Below the pieces are notes generated by a model that had not been told where the DNA came from, ran no database searches, and worked only from the letters and a program-made list of their open reading frames with translations. From assembly GCF_042682745.1 (NCBI RefSeq), contig NZ_JBHUIO010000011.1, positions 186,001-250,000 on the forward strand: a stretch of 64,000 nucleotides of DNA. The letters run 5' to 3'. Below, piece by piece: positions 7,641 through 15,193 of this stretch (the first letter of the stretch is position 1; every line of letters begins with the position of its first letter). This DNA is from Tumebacillus_A lipolyticus (GTDB taxonomy: Bacteria > Bacillota > Bacilli > Tumebacillales > Tumebacillaceae). The translations under genes and the position numbers were made by a program.

Positions 7641-8534
7641 GTGATCAACACGCACCTGCAAGTGTTTGCGACCGTCGCGGAGAAGAAGAGCTTTTCGCGG
7701 GCAGCAGAAGCGCTCTGTCTGACCCAGCCGGCGATCTCGCAGCAGATTCATACATTGGAAGATTATTATGGAACGAAGCTGTTTGAGCGCACGAGCAAGC
7801 GCGTCGATCTGACGGCGGCAGGGGAGGCTCTGCTCCCTTATGCCAAGCAGATCCTCGATCTATCAGCGCTCAGCAAAGGAGCGATCGACGACCTGATCGG
7901 GCGCGTGACCGGGACGCTGACGATCGGTGCCACGCTGACGATCGGCGAGTACATCCTGCCCCATGTGCTGGCCGAGTTTACCAGGCGCTTCCCCGACGTT
8001 GCGCTCAACCTGTTGATCGCCAACACGGAGGAGATCGGCGAGATGATGCTCAACGCGCAGATCGACGTCGGCGTCGTAGAAGGTCAATTGCGCCACCGCC
8101 ACCTGACGCTGACCCCCTATCTGGACGATGAGGTGGTATTGCTCGCCTCGCCTGGCCACCCGCTCGCCACCTGCACCGAGATCAGCGCAGCGCGGTTGGC
8201 CGAGGAGACGTTCATCCTGCGCGAGGCCGGCTCGGGCACGCGAGCGACATCGGAAGAGTTTTTGCACCAGCTCGGCATCGAGCCGCGCAAGGTGATCACG
8301 ATCGGCAGCACGCAAGGCATCAAGGAGACGGTGGAGGCGGGCATGGGCCTGTCGATCCTCTCCAAGTGGTGCGTGCGGCGCGAGATCGGCTACGGCGCGC
8401 TGACTCGCCTGCACCTCGCAGGCTTTTGCTATCTGCGCCCGCTGTCCGTCTTGGAGCGCATCGGGCGCTTTCAGTCGCGAGCGACCGCCGAATTTGTGTC
8501 GATGGTGCGCACTTTCGCATATCCCGCCACCTGA
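7641..8534 (+). CDS. LysR-family transcriptional regulator
   Basis: A 297-residue LysR protein. The winged helix-turn-helix is at residues 1-62 (SFSRAAEALCLTQPAISQQI), followed by the linker helix and a periplasmic-binding-like effector domain from about residue 90 (LTIGATLTIGEYILP). The GTG at 7641 is the likely start because AAGGGGG lies 7 bases upstream. The resemblance is to the CysL/YeiE/YwfK group. The effector and targets are unknown, and no divergent target gene lies next to it. TatA follows 42 bases downstream on the same strand. Confidence 0.85.
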   Translation: MINTHLQVFATVAEKKSFSRAAEALCLTQPAISQQIHTLEDYYGTKLFERTSKRVDLTAAGEALLPYAKQILDLSALSKGAIDDLIGRVTGTLTIGATLTIGEYILPHVLAEFTRRFPDVALNLLIANTEEIGEMMLNAQIDVGVVEGQLRHRHLTLTPYLDDEVVLLASPGHPLATCTEISAARLAEETFILREAGSGTRATSEEFLHQLGIEPRKVITIGSTQGIKETVEAGMGLSILSKWCVRREIGYGALTRLHLAGFCYLRPLSVLERIGRFQSRATAEFVSMVRTFAYPAT

Positions 8535-8576
8535 TCGCACAGGCTAAAGTGAAATCTGCCTGCGGAGGTGAGCGAG

Positions 8577-8741
8577 ATGTTGAGCAATATTGGCGCACCG
8601 GGCTTTCTCTTGATTCTCATCATCGCCTTGATCCTGTTCGGTCCGAAAAAACTCCCAGAGCTTGGGCGAGGCATCGGCAAAGGGTTGCGCGAGTTCCGAG
8701 AATCGATGAAGGGCGTCCTCGGCGAGGAAGACGCCAAATGA
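8577..8741 (+). CDS. tatA: Twin-arginine translocase subunit TatA/E
   Basis: A 54-residue protein with one N-terminal membrane helix (residues 5-20), the FGPKKLPELGRGIG hinge and an amphipathic helix. This is the canonical TatA/E plan, at the short end of the family range. It oligomerises to form the passage for folded proteins bearing RR signal peptides. GGAGGTGA precedes the ATG. No tatC is nearby, so the partner must be elsewhere. It shares strand and close spacing with the LysR gene. Confidence 0.88.
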   Translation: MLSNIGAPGFLLILIIALILFGPKKLPELGRGIGKGLREFRESMKGVLGEEDAK

Positions 8742-8761
8742 GGAAGAGCTTCCCCACCCTT

Positions 8762-8799
8762 GCGTTTCAATTCGCAGCAAGCGTTTCAATTCGCAGCAA
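8762..8799 (+). repeat. Perfect 19-bp tandem duplication
   Basis: The unit GCGTTTCAATTCGCAGCAA occurs twice head to tail (8762-8780 and 8781-8799) between the tatA stop and its terminator. It has no coding role. It looks like a recent slippage duplication. Confidence 0.9.
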
Positions 8800-8830
8800 A
8801 AAGGTCGTGTCGAAATGGACACGACCTTTT
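8797..8830. terminator. Bidirectional terminator
   Basis: An 11-bp stem (8801-8811 with 8818-8828) is flanked by A- and T-runs. It separates convergent tatA (+) and the YhcN-like gene (-). Confidence 0.85.
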
Positions 8831-8831
8831 C

Positions 8832-9671
8832 TCATTTCCAGATGTCTTGAATATGATCGGCCAGCGCATGAACGCCTTCGTTGACTTCGCCTTTCTTCGC
8901 CTGACCGGAATAGCGTTGGAAGCTCTTCACATGCTCGGTGTTCGCCGTGATGTGCACGACCTCGATGTTCGCGTCGAGCGCGTGCAACTTCTTGGCGATC
9001 CGCTCGGGCATCGCCTGCGGGATCTCGCCTTCCACCTTCACCTGCAACCCCTCGACCGCCTTCTGCTCCTGCTTGTCCCCGCTTGCCGTTTTTTTCTGCC
9101 CATGCAGCGCCACGAACGCTTTGTTCTTCGCATCGACAAGCACGGTCGCCGAAGCTACCCCCTCCAGCTGCGAGACGGCTGCTGACAGCTCCGGGCTGTA
9201 GCGCAGTTGCGGCACGATCTCCGCCTGCCGCCCTTTTTCGGCGGCGATCTTCGCTCCCTGTTGCACCTCTTGGACAGGTCGATTGCGCTGTCCGGCTCGC
9301 TGCGCTTTCCGAATATCTGCCTGAATCTTTTCTTTGGTCGCCTTTGGCAAGATGTAGATCAACCCTTGCCCCTTGACGCGCTCCTTTTTTTCCCCTTTGC
9401 TTTCAGCACGGCCTGGGTGAATTTTCTGTTCACCCTCTTTTTTCTCCCGGGCGATCATCATGTTTTCGATCGGTTTGCCCGCTTGCTTTCCCCCACCCTT
9501 TCCGCTTTCTTTTTCCTTCTCCGCCTCTGCTGCCGCCTTTTTCTTCAGCGAGCCGCCCTTTTCCTGAATCTTTTGCCGCTCGTAAGGAGTTCGCAAGATG
9601 CTGCAAGCGGTCGTCGCGCCAGACAGCAGCGCGACCGTAAGCGCCAGTGCAACCCATCTGGTTCTGCTCAT
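8832..9671 (-). CDS. Sporulation lipoprotein, YhcN/YlaJ family
   Basis: A 279-residue lipoprotein. The signal peptide ends in a lipobox-like TTAC (lipidated Cys near residue 23). A long Lys/Glu/Gln-rich, probably disordered segment spans about residues 30-110. The C-terminal YhcN/YlaJ domain is recognisable by QLEGVASATVLVDAKNKAFV and by IAKKLHALDANIEVVHITANT. Proteins of this family are found in the forespore inner membrane or cortex. The ATG at 9671 follows AAAGAGGTG. The charged linker is longer than usual for the family. Confidence 0.85.
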   Translation of the reverse strand: MSRTRWVALALTVALLSGATTACSILRTPYERQKIQEKGGSLKKKAAAEAEKEKESGKGGGKQAGKPIENMMIAREKKEGEQKIHPGRAESKGEKKERVKGQGLIYILPKATKEKIQADIRKAQRAGQRNRPVQEVQQGAKIAAEKGRQAEIVPQLRYSPELSAAVSQLEGVASATVLVDAKNKAFVALHGQKKTASGDKQEQKAVEGLQVKVEGEIPQAMPERIAKKLHALDANIEVVHITANTEHVKSFQRYSGQAKKGEVNEGVHALADHIQDIWK

Positions 9672-9731
9672 CACGACACCTCTTTACCCTCAAGATCAGT
9701 TCTCCCGTAGTATCACCTGCATGCCCGCGTT

Positions 9732-11132
9732 CTATTTTTCATGGAGCACCGAATGATGGCGCGAGTAGAGGAAATAGACGAGCAGACCGATCCCGATCCA
9801 GATGATGAACGCATACCAGGTCATCGCCGCCAGCTGAGTCATCAAGGTCAGACAGAAGAGGATCGACAAGAGCGGCACATAGGGAACTCCCGGCACAGAA
9901 AAGACGCGCGGCAGATCGGGCTGCGTTTTCCGCAACACCAAGACAGCGACGGAGACCAAGGTGAACGCAGACAGCGTGCCGATGTTCGCGAGCTCGGCAA
10001 GTTGCCCGAGCGGGATGAAACCACCGACGAGCGACGAGATGATGCCGACCAGCCACGTGGAGCGAACCGGCGTCTGAAACTTAGGGTGAACGCTGGAAAA
10101 CATCTTCGGCAGCAGCCCATCGCGAGACATCGCAAAAAAGATTCGCGTCTGCCCGTAGGTCATGACGATCAGCACGGTCGTCATGCCGAGGATCGCGCCG
10201 AGATCGATAAAGCCGGCCACCCAGTCTTGACCTGCCACCTGCAAGGCGAGCGACACCGGATGCGCCACACCTTCAAACTGCGGATACTCGACGATTCCGG
10301 TCATCACGCTCGATACGACCACGTAGAGCAAGGTGCAGACCAGCAATGAATAGATGATCCCGCGGGGCAGATCCCGACGCGGATCGCGCGCCTCCTCCGC
10401 TGCTGACGCCACCGCGTCAAACCCGATATAGGCAAAAAAGACGAGCGCTGCCGCCTCGACCACACCTTTCCAGCCAAACGGCATGAACGGCTGCCAGTTG
10501 ACCGGTCTGACATAGCTGACACCCACCGCGATGAACAGCAACACCACCGCCACTTTGATCACCACCATGATGTTGTTGACGCGCGTCGACTCTTTGATGC
10601 CGACTGAGAGCAGCGTGGTGACAGCGATGACGATCAAGAAGGCGGGCAGGTTGAAGTAGGTGGTCACGCCGGAGATCGCGCCAGGCGCCGCCTGAAACGC
10701 CGTTGGAATCTCCACGCCAAACCCTTTCAGCAACGATTGCGCATACCCGGACCACCCGGCGGAGACTGCCGATGTGGCCAGCGCATATTCTAAGATCATA
10801 TCCCAGCCGATCAGCCAAGCGATAAATTCGCCGAGCGTCGCATAGCTATACGTGTAAACCGAGCCGGAGACGGGCACCAAGGAGGCGAATTCTGCGTAGC
10901 AGAGCGCCGCGAAGGCGCAGGCGACACCGGAGAGCAAAAAGGAGATGACCAGAGCAGGCCCTGCTGTGAGCGCAGCCTCCCCGGTCAGCACAAAGATCCC
11001 CGTCCCGATGATCGCGCCGATGCCTAACATCGTCAGATCCCAAGTGCGCAGCGTCTTTTTTAAGGTTCGTCCCTCATTTGCGGTTCGGATCAATTCCTCG
11101 ATGCTTTTCGTGCGAAACAGCGACATCGCCAC
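9732..11132 (-). CDS. Amino-acid permease of the APC superfamily
   Basis: A 466-residue permease with about 12 membrane helices. The first helix carries the signature GIGAIIGTGIFVLTG (the unwound substrate-binding segment), and helix 6 carries FFAYIGFDAVASAAEE, as in YfnA/CAT-type cationic or broad amino-acid transporters. GTG at 11132 fits the AAGGGG site 6 bases upstream. An ATG two codons later is possible. A terminator hairpin sits 22 bases before the start, so the gene is either transcribed from a promoter inside that gap or controlled by attenuation. Confidence 0.88.
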   Translation of the reverse strand: MAMSLFRTKSIEELIRTANEGRTLKKTLRTWDLTMLGIGAIIGTGIFVLTGEAALTAGPALVISFLLSGVACAFAALCYAEFASLVPVSGSVYTYSYATLGEFIAWLIGWDMILEYALATSAVSAGWSGYAQSLLKGFGVEIPTAFQAAPGAISGVTTYFNLPAFLIVIAVTTLLSVGIKESTRVNNIMVVIKVAVVLLFIAVGVSYVRPVNWQPFMPFGWKGVVEAAALVFFAYIGFDAVASAAEEARDPRRDLPRGIIYSLLVCTLLYVVVSSVMTGIVEYPQFEGVAHPVSLALQVAGQDWVAGFIDLGAILGMTTVLIVMTYGQTRIFFAMSRDGLLPKMFSSVHPKFQTPVRSTWLVGIISSLVGGFIPLGQLAELANIGTLSAFTLVSVAVLVLRKTQPDLPRVFSVPGVPYVPLLSILFCLTLMTQLAAMTWYAFIIWIGIGLLVYFLYSRHHSVLHEK

Positions 11133-11154
11133 ATCCAGCCCCTTTTGCCAATAT

Positions 11155-11188
11155 AAAAACGGTGGATTTCACAATCGAATCCACCGTT
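11155..11188 (-). terminator. Terminator or attenuator between the sugar isomerase and permease genes
   Basis: The 11-bp stem AACGGTGGATT/AATCCACCGTT (11158-11168, 11178-11188) is followed by five Ts on the minus strand. It ends 22 bases before the permease start and 142 bases after the isomerase stop. The intervening 142 bases (11189-11330) contain two further strong hairpins and no gene. Confidence 0.75.
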
Positions 11189-11330
11189 AGGGTTGGTTGA
11201 GGCACCGATTCTCATGCAGTCACTTTCTCTTTTGCCGCACGCGCCGCTCCAGTCTCGAAGCGGATGATTCCGCATCGCGCTCGCACATGGGTCGCGCGAT
11301 CGCAGTTCCGCTCTGCACTGAGCTTCGCGA

Positions 11331-12401
11331 TCAGTCGGCCAGCCTTTTTTTCAGCTGTTCGATCTTGACGACCGGCGTCGGATCGAGCCCGTACAGAACA
11401 GCCAGATAGGCGGACGCGTAGTCGCCGATCAACAGCAGGGAAAACATCTGTGCCAGCGCGCTCTCGCCGCGCGCAGCCAACTGTGAACGACCGCAGCGCG
11501 CATCGGCCAGCACCTCGCTCATCGTGATGCTGATCCGCTTCTGCACGCGCGGATGATCGAAGGTGGAGGACAGCGCGATCACCTCTACCCGTTCGATCAG
11601 CTCGCTCGGCACATCAAAGCCGACGATCTCATTGTGGTTGAGCTCAGGATAGCTGTGGGCAAAAGCGAGCGTCTGCGCGTTTTCGTTGATCTGCGTCTTC
11701 CACCGATAGGCGATCGCTTCGGTCAACCCGGTCGAACTGTGAATCAGGGGAATCTTGCCATGCAGGCGCAAGGCGATCTGCTTGGCGAGGTTGTGCGCAG
11801 TCTGCGCGGTCGGGGCGAGCTCATCGCGCATATCGCGCAGCAGCTGCAGCGTCTCCTCCATCTCCTCCACACGCTCCGCGACGAGACCGGATTTCTGCAC
11901 AAGCGAGAGCAGCGGAACGAACAGATGACCGACCGCCGCTCTCGGCTGCAGACCGCTCGGCACGCTCACCAGCGGAACTCCATCCCGCCGCGCTCGCTCT
12001 GCCAGCTCCCCGCCGGAGGTGATCGCAGTCAGCTGTGCGCCCCGCGCTTTCGCCTCCTCATAGGCGGACAGCGTCTCCTCCGTGTTGCCCGAGTAGGAGA
12101 TCGCGATCACCCAGGTGTCGTCGCCCACATAGGAGGGCATCGTGTACCCTCGATTGACCAAGATCGGCACCGGACACGTGTCGCCCACATAGGTGCGCAG
12201 CAGATCGCCACCGACTGCCGAACCGCCAAGCCCCGTGATCAGGATCGTCTTCACCCGAGAACGGTCGAGCGAAACGGCGGTGCGCTTCATCAGATCGAGC
12301 GCCAGTTCCATCTGCTCGGGCAGCTTGTAGATCGCGCCGAGCATATCGGCCGCATCGTGCGCTTGCAGTTGGGAGACATCGTCGAGGTTGATGCGTTTCA
12401 C
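11331..12401 (-). CDS. Bifunctional phosphoglucose/phosphomannose isomerase
   Basis: A 356-residue SIS-domain sugar isomerase. The N-terminal SIS domain has ITGLGGSAVGGDLL (about residues 55-68) and ISYSGNTEETL (about 101-111). The C-terminal half has NHNEIVGF, with the catalytic Glu/His region of this family. Enzymes of this kind interconvert glucose-6-P or mannose-6-P with fructose-6-P and were first described in Archaea. GTG at 12401 is preceded by GGAAGGGGGA. The gene stands alone, with a candidate operator upstream. Confidence 0.87.
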   Translation of the reverse strand: MKRINLDDVSQLQAHDAADMLGAIYKLPEQMELALDLMKRTAVSLDRSRVKTILITGLGGSAVGGDLLRTYVGDTCPVPILVNRGYTMPSYVGDDTWVIAISYSGNTEETLSAYEEAKARGAQLTAITSGGELAERARRDGVPLVSVPSGLQPRAAVGHLFVPLLSLVQKSGLVAERVEEMEETLQLLRDMRDELAPTAQTAHNLAKQIALRLHGKIPLIHSSTGLTEAIAYRWKTQINENAQTLAFAHSYPELNHNEIVGFDVPSELIERVEVIALSSTFDHPRVQKRISITMSEVLADARCGRSQLAARGESALAQMFSLLLIGDYASAYLAVLYGLDPTPVVKIEQLKKRLAD

Positions 12402-12450
12402 AAGAGCTTCCCCCTTCCAGCAAACTCAGTCTTCTTCCCCTAATCAATAG

Positions 12451-12467
12451 TTCACCTCACTGGTGAA
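12451..12467. promoter_or_regulatory. Perfect inverted repeat upstream of the isomerase gene
   Basis: TTCACC and GGTGAA lie around five bases, 50 bases upstream of the isomerase start and outside the neighbouring terminator. It is a candidate repressor site. The regulator is unknown. Confidence 0.35.
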
Positions 12468-12473
12468 TATGAC

Positions 12474-12509
12474 AGAAAAAACCCCCTTTGAGTAAACCCA
12501 AAGGGGGTT
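12474..12509 (-). terminator. Rho-independent terminator
   Basis: An 11-bp GC-rich stem (12480-12490 with 12499-12509) is followed by six Ts on the minus strand. It ends the CDP-alcohol phosphatidyltransferase gene. Confidence 0.88.
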
Positions 12510-12529
12510 GCTGGTGGTTGCAGGTGCGC

Positions 12530-13300
12530 TTAGCGCCAACCTGCTCGCTTCCAATATCGATAGACGTCAAACAGCAGGTGCCAGAGCAGCGTCAGCACGA
12601 GCGTCACGAACAGACCTGCGATCGGAACTTGCAGAATCGGCAGCAGGCAGAAGATGATCGCTTGGCTCTCGATGACCGAAAAAGGAGTGACGATCATAAA
12701 CTTCCGATACAGGCGAGCTTGGAAGGGGGTCATCACCATGCCGTTGATGATGATCGGCTCGGACTGATCCGCTTGCTGCTCCGCCTTCGTAGCATCGCTA
12801 TCTGCGCTCTTGCTGCGCTCGATCGTCTCCTTGATCAGCAGATCGCCTTTGGCAAACGCTCTCGTGTAGACGTACAGAGCGGCCATCACCCAGGAAGCGG
12901 TGAGCAGCCAGCCGTCGATCTGCTGCAGGCGCTGCTGTCCGTAGACCAGCGCGATGACCAGCAGAGCGAGCTTCAGCTCATCCAAGATGTGATCGAGCCA
13001 AAACCCGAAGTTGGAGGACAGCTTCTTCTTGCGTGCGACATAGCCGTCACAGCAGTCCAAGATGTAGGAGAGCTGGTAGAGCAAGCCGCCGAGCACCAGC
13101 ATCCACGGCGTGCCCAAGAAGAAACACCACACTGCGATCAGTGCGATGAAAAAAGAAATCAGCGTGATCTGGTTCGGTGTGATCTTCGTCTTGGCAAGCG
13201 CTTCGGAGATCGGCACCGCAAATGGAAGTGTCGCGTATGCGTCCCACGGGGACGGATAGCGCACATAAGGGTTGTCGCGCAGTTTAAACAAGGGGAGCAT
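12530..13300 (-). CDS. CDP-alcohol phosphatidyltransferase family membrane enzyme
   Basis: A 256-residue membrane protein with the full catalytic motif of the family: D-x2-DG-x2-AR-x8-G-x3-D-x3-D (starting DCCDGYVARKK, about residues 86-112). The two last aspartates bind metal and activate the alcohol. The enzyme moves a phosphatidyl or phospho-alcohol group from CDP to an alcohol. Which lipid or polyol it makes is unclear. The ATG at 13300 lies directly after AGAGAGG, which is tight. A TTG four codons in (TTGTTTAAA) has better spacing and could be the true start. Confidence 0.85.
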   Translation of the reverse strand: MLPLFKLRDNPYVRYPSPWDAYATLPFAVPISEALAKTKITPNQITLISFFIALIAVWCFFLGTPWMLVLGGLLYQLSYILDCCDGYVARKKKLSSNFGFWLDHILDELKLALLVIALVYGQQRLQQIDGWLLTASWVMAALYVYTRAFAKGDLLIKETIERSKSADSDATKAEQQADQSEPIIINGMVMTPFQARLYRKFMIVTPFSVIESQAIIFCLLPILQVPIAGLFVTLVLTLLWHLLFDVYRYWKRAGWR

Positions 13301-13420
13301 CCTCTCTTCGACAAATTTCTACCCACTAACTTACTCGTATCGCCCCGGTTTGTAAAGATGAGCTTCCCACAGATGATATGATAGACTACAGACAATGGTT
13401 GGAAAGAAAGGACTGATTTG

Positions 13421-13894
13421 ATGACGACTTCGACAGTTTTTCAAGATATAGCCGAAATATTCCGGGGGCAGGTCAGCGATGCGTTCCTGCTCGACTACAG
13501 CGAAGACAGCTTGAAACAGGTGGACAAATTGATCTCGCTGGTCAGCCAGCCTGGGGAGAAGCCGGACGAGACGCTCGTCCTGTCTGCTGGCGCTTACCTC
13601 GGCGAGACGACGCTCAGACTGCTCGGCGGCAGTTGGAAGATCGACGAGGCGGAGCTTGCCGACTCGTCTGTCCGCTTAAACGGCTGCGAGCTCTGGCCGT
13701 TTCGTCGCGTTCGCCAGCGCATCTACTACGGGACGCAAAATCCGCTCTACGCCTGGTTTGAAATGGCGCGCGCTGGAGCGACCCAAGAAGTGGAAAAGCT
13801 CCTGCAAGGGCAGGAGCAAGCCACGCTGATACGTCCGACCGGATATGATCCGCTCGTCATCAAAATAAAAAAACGGAGAAAGATAGAAGAATAA
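13421..13894 (+). CDS. Hypothetical 157-residue protein
   Basis: A soluble protein that I do not recognise. The N-terminal half is acidic and helical. The centre has LVLSAGAYLGETTLRLLGGSW, a helix resembling that of uncharacterised DUF3806-type proteins. The end is strongly basic (IKIKKRRKIEE). The ATG at 13421 has AGAAAGGA 8 bases upstream. The preceding TTG codon is less likely. It is convergent with the HD-GYP gene, with three short direct repeats between them. Confidence 0.7.
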   Translation: MTTSTVFQDIAEIFRGQVSDAFLLDYSEDSLKQVDKLISLVSQPGEKPDETLVLSAGAYLGETTLRLLGGSWKIDEAELADSSVRLNGCELWPFRRVRQRIYYGTQNPLYAWFEMARAGATQEVEKLLQGQEQATLIRPTGYDPLVIKIKKRRKIEE

Positions 13895-13907
13895 GTGCGC
13901 TGCTCGA

Positions 13908-13949
13908 TCTGTTACAAATGGTCTGTCACAAACGGTCTGTTACAAAATT
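13908..13949. repeat. Three tandem 14-bp repeats between convergent genes
   Basis: TCTGTTACAAATGG, TCTGTCACAAACGG and TCTGTTACAAAATT lie end to end. The third unit contains the stop codon of the HD-GYP gene (13940-13942). They carry no terminator structure. Confidence 0.8.
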
Positions 13950-15028
13950 TCCTCGCACTCCACGATCATCAGGGTCAGATCCTGCGAGAGATCCACTTCG
14001 CGCGGCGCTGTCAGCTCTGTGCCGTCCGCATCCTTCAAGACGCGCAGGATGGGGCGATGCGGAAATCTGGTGTTGATGTCGACGACGACAGCCAGCTCTC
14101 CGTTGTTCAACGTCACCGTCAAGCCGAGCGGGTACAGCGCCACATTGTCGCGAAACTTGCGAATCAGATCCGAATCGAATTGCCCGGTCGATGCGAAGAG
14201 GATCTCCAGCGCTTCGTGGGGCAGATACGCTTTGCGATAGATGCGATTGGATGTGAGCGCATCGTACACGTCTGCAATCCCGACGATCTGCCCGTAGAGG
14301 TGAATCTGGTCGCCGACCAGACCGCGGGGATAGCCGGAACCATCGAGCCGCTCATGATGTTGCAAGGCGCAGTGGGCGGAGATCAGCGGAATGTCCGCAT
14401 GATCTTTTAACAGTTCATAGCCGAAGAAAGCGTGCTGTTTCATCGTCGCATATTCCTCTTCGGTCAATCTCCCCGGCTTGAGCAAGATCTCCATCGGCAC
14501 CATCGTCTTGCCGATATCGTGCAGGATGGCGCCGATCCCCAGGTCGATCAGCTCATCGCGCTTCAGGCCGACCGCCATGCCGAGAGCAGCCGAGTAGATC
14601 CCAACATTTACCGAATGGCTGTACAGGTAATTGTCGGTCGTGTAGATGCCTGTCAACTGCAACATCACCTGTTTTTTCGATTGCAGATCATACAGAATGT
14701 CTTCAAACACGCCGCGAAACTCCCGGCCTAAGCGCGGGTTGGCGATCGAGCGCACCCATTTGCGCGACTCGATCATCTGCGAAAAGGTCTCGTAGACCAC
14801 CTTCATCGCCCGCGCGCGCGTCTGTTCGGAGATCGCATCCTCGATGATCAGATCGCTCGTGCGGGGATCGTCGATGTACACTTGCGAAACGTTCAGGTCG
14901 AGAAGTCGCTGAATCATCGCTGCGCTCAGCTCTTTGCCAGCGGCAAGCAAGACGTTGCCATTGCTGCTGTAGATCGGCTTTGCTAAGATCGCTCCAGGTT
15001 GCAGAGCGCTGGTCGCGGTCATATGCAT
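13940..15028 (-). CDS. HD-GYP domain protein (probable c-di-GMP phosphodiesterase)
   Basis: A 362-residue protein. The N-terminal 120 residues are a partner domain of the DUF3391 or PilZ-substitute type, with no clear signature. The HD-GYP domain follows: HSVNVGIYSAALG, the metal motif LHDIGKTMVP (His-Asp), HHERLDGSGYPRGL carrying the GYP motif, and IADVYDAL. All catalytic ligands are present, so hydrolysis of cyclic di-GMP is likely. The start at 15028 follows GAGGGTGA. No GGDEF gene is adjacent. Confidence 0.88.
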   Translation of the reverse strand: MHMTATSALQPGAILAKPIYSSNGNVLLAAGKELSAAMIQRLLDLNVSQVYIDDPRTSDLIIEDAISEQTRARAMKVVYETFSQMIESRKWVRSIANPRLGREFRGVFEDILYDLQSKKQVMLQLTGIYTTDNYLYSHSVNVGIYSAALGMAVGLKRDELIDLGIGAILHDIGKTMVPMEILLKPGRLTEEEYATMKQHAFFGYELLKDHADIPLISAHCALQHHERLDGSGYPRGLVGDQIHLYGQIVGIADVYDALTSNRIYRKAYLPHEALEILFASTGQFDSDLIRKFRDNVALYPLGLTVTLNNGELAVVVDINTRFPHRPILRVLKDADGTELTAPREVDLSQDLTLMIVECEEIL

Positions 15029-15193
15029 CTGCTGCTCACCCTCGACTTCCTGTCTTCATTTCTGGAGGGTATTCGACAAAATCTGCAAATCACCTGCCAG
15101 CGGCAAAAACTGCTGTGCATCCGGAAGGAATTTCTTTTATCGCGAGAGCCGGTTCTGATCAGAAACGCATCCATTCAAGGAGGGTTCGAACCT

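Noticed and set aside
11189..11330. T-box or lysine/glycine riboswitch before the permease
   Set aside because: No T-box sequence (TGGNACCGCG) or recognisable lysine or glycine aptamer core was found. It is kept only as an unassigned structured gap.
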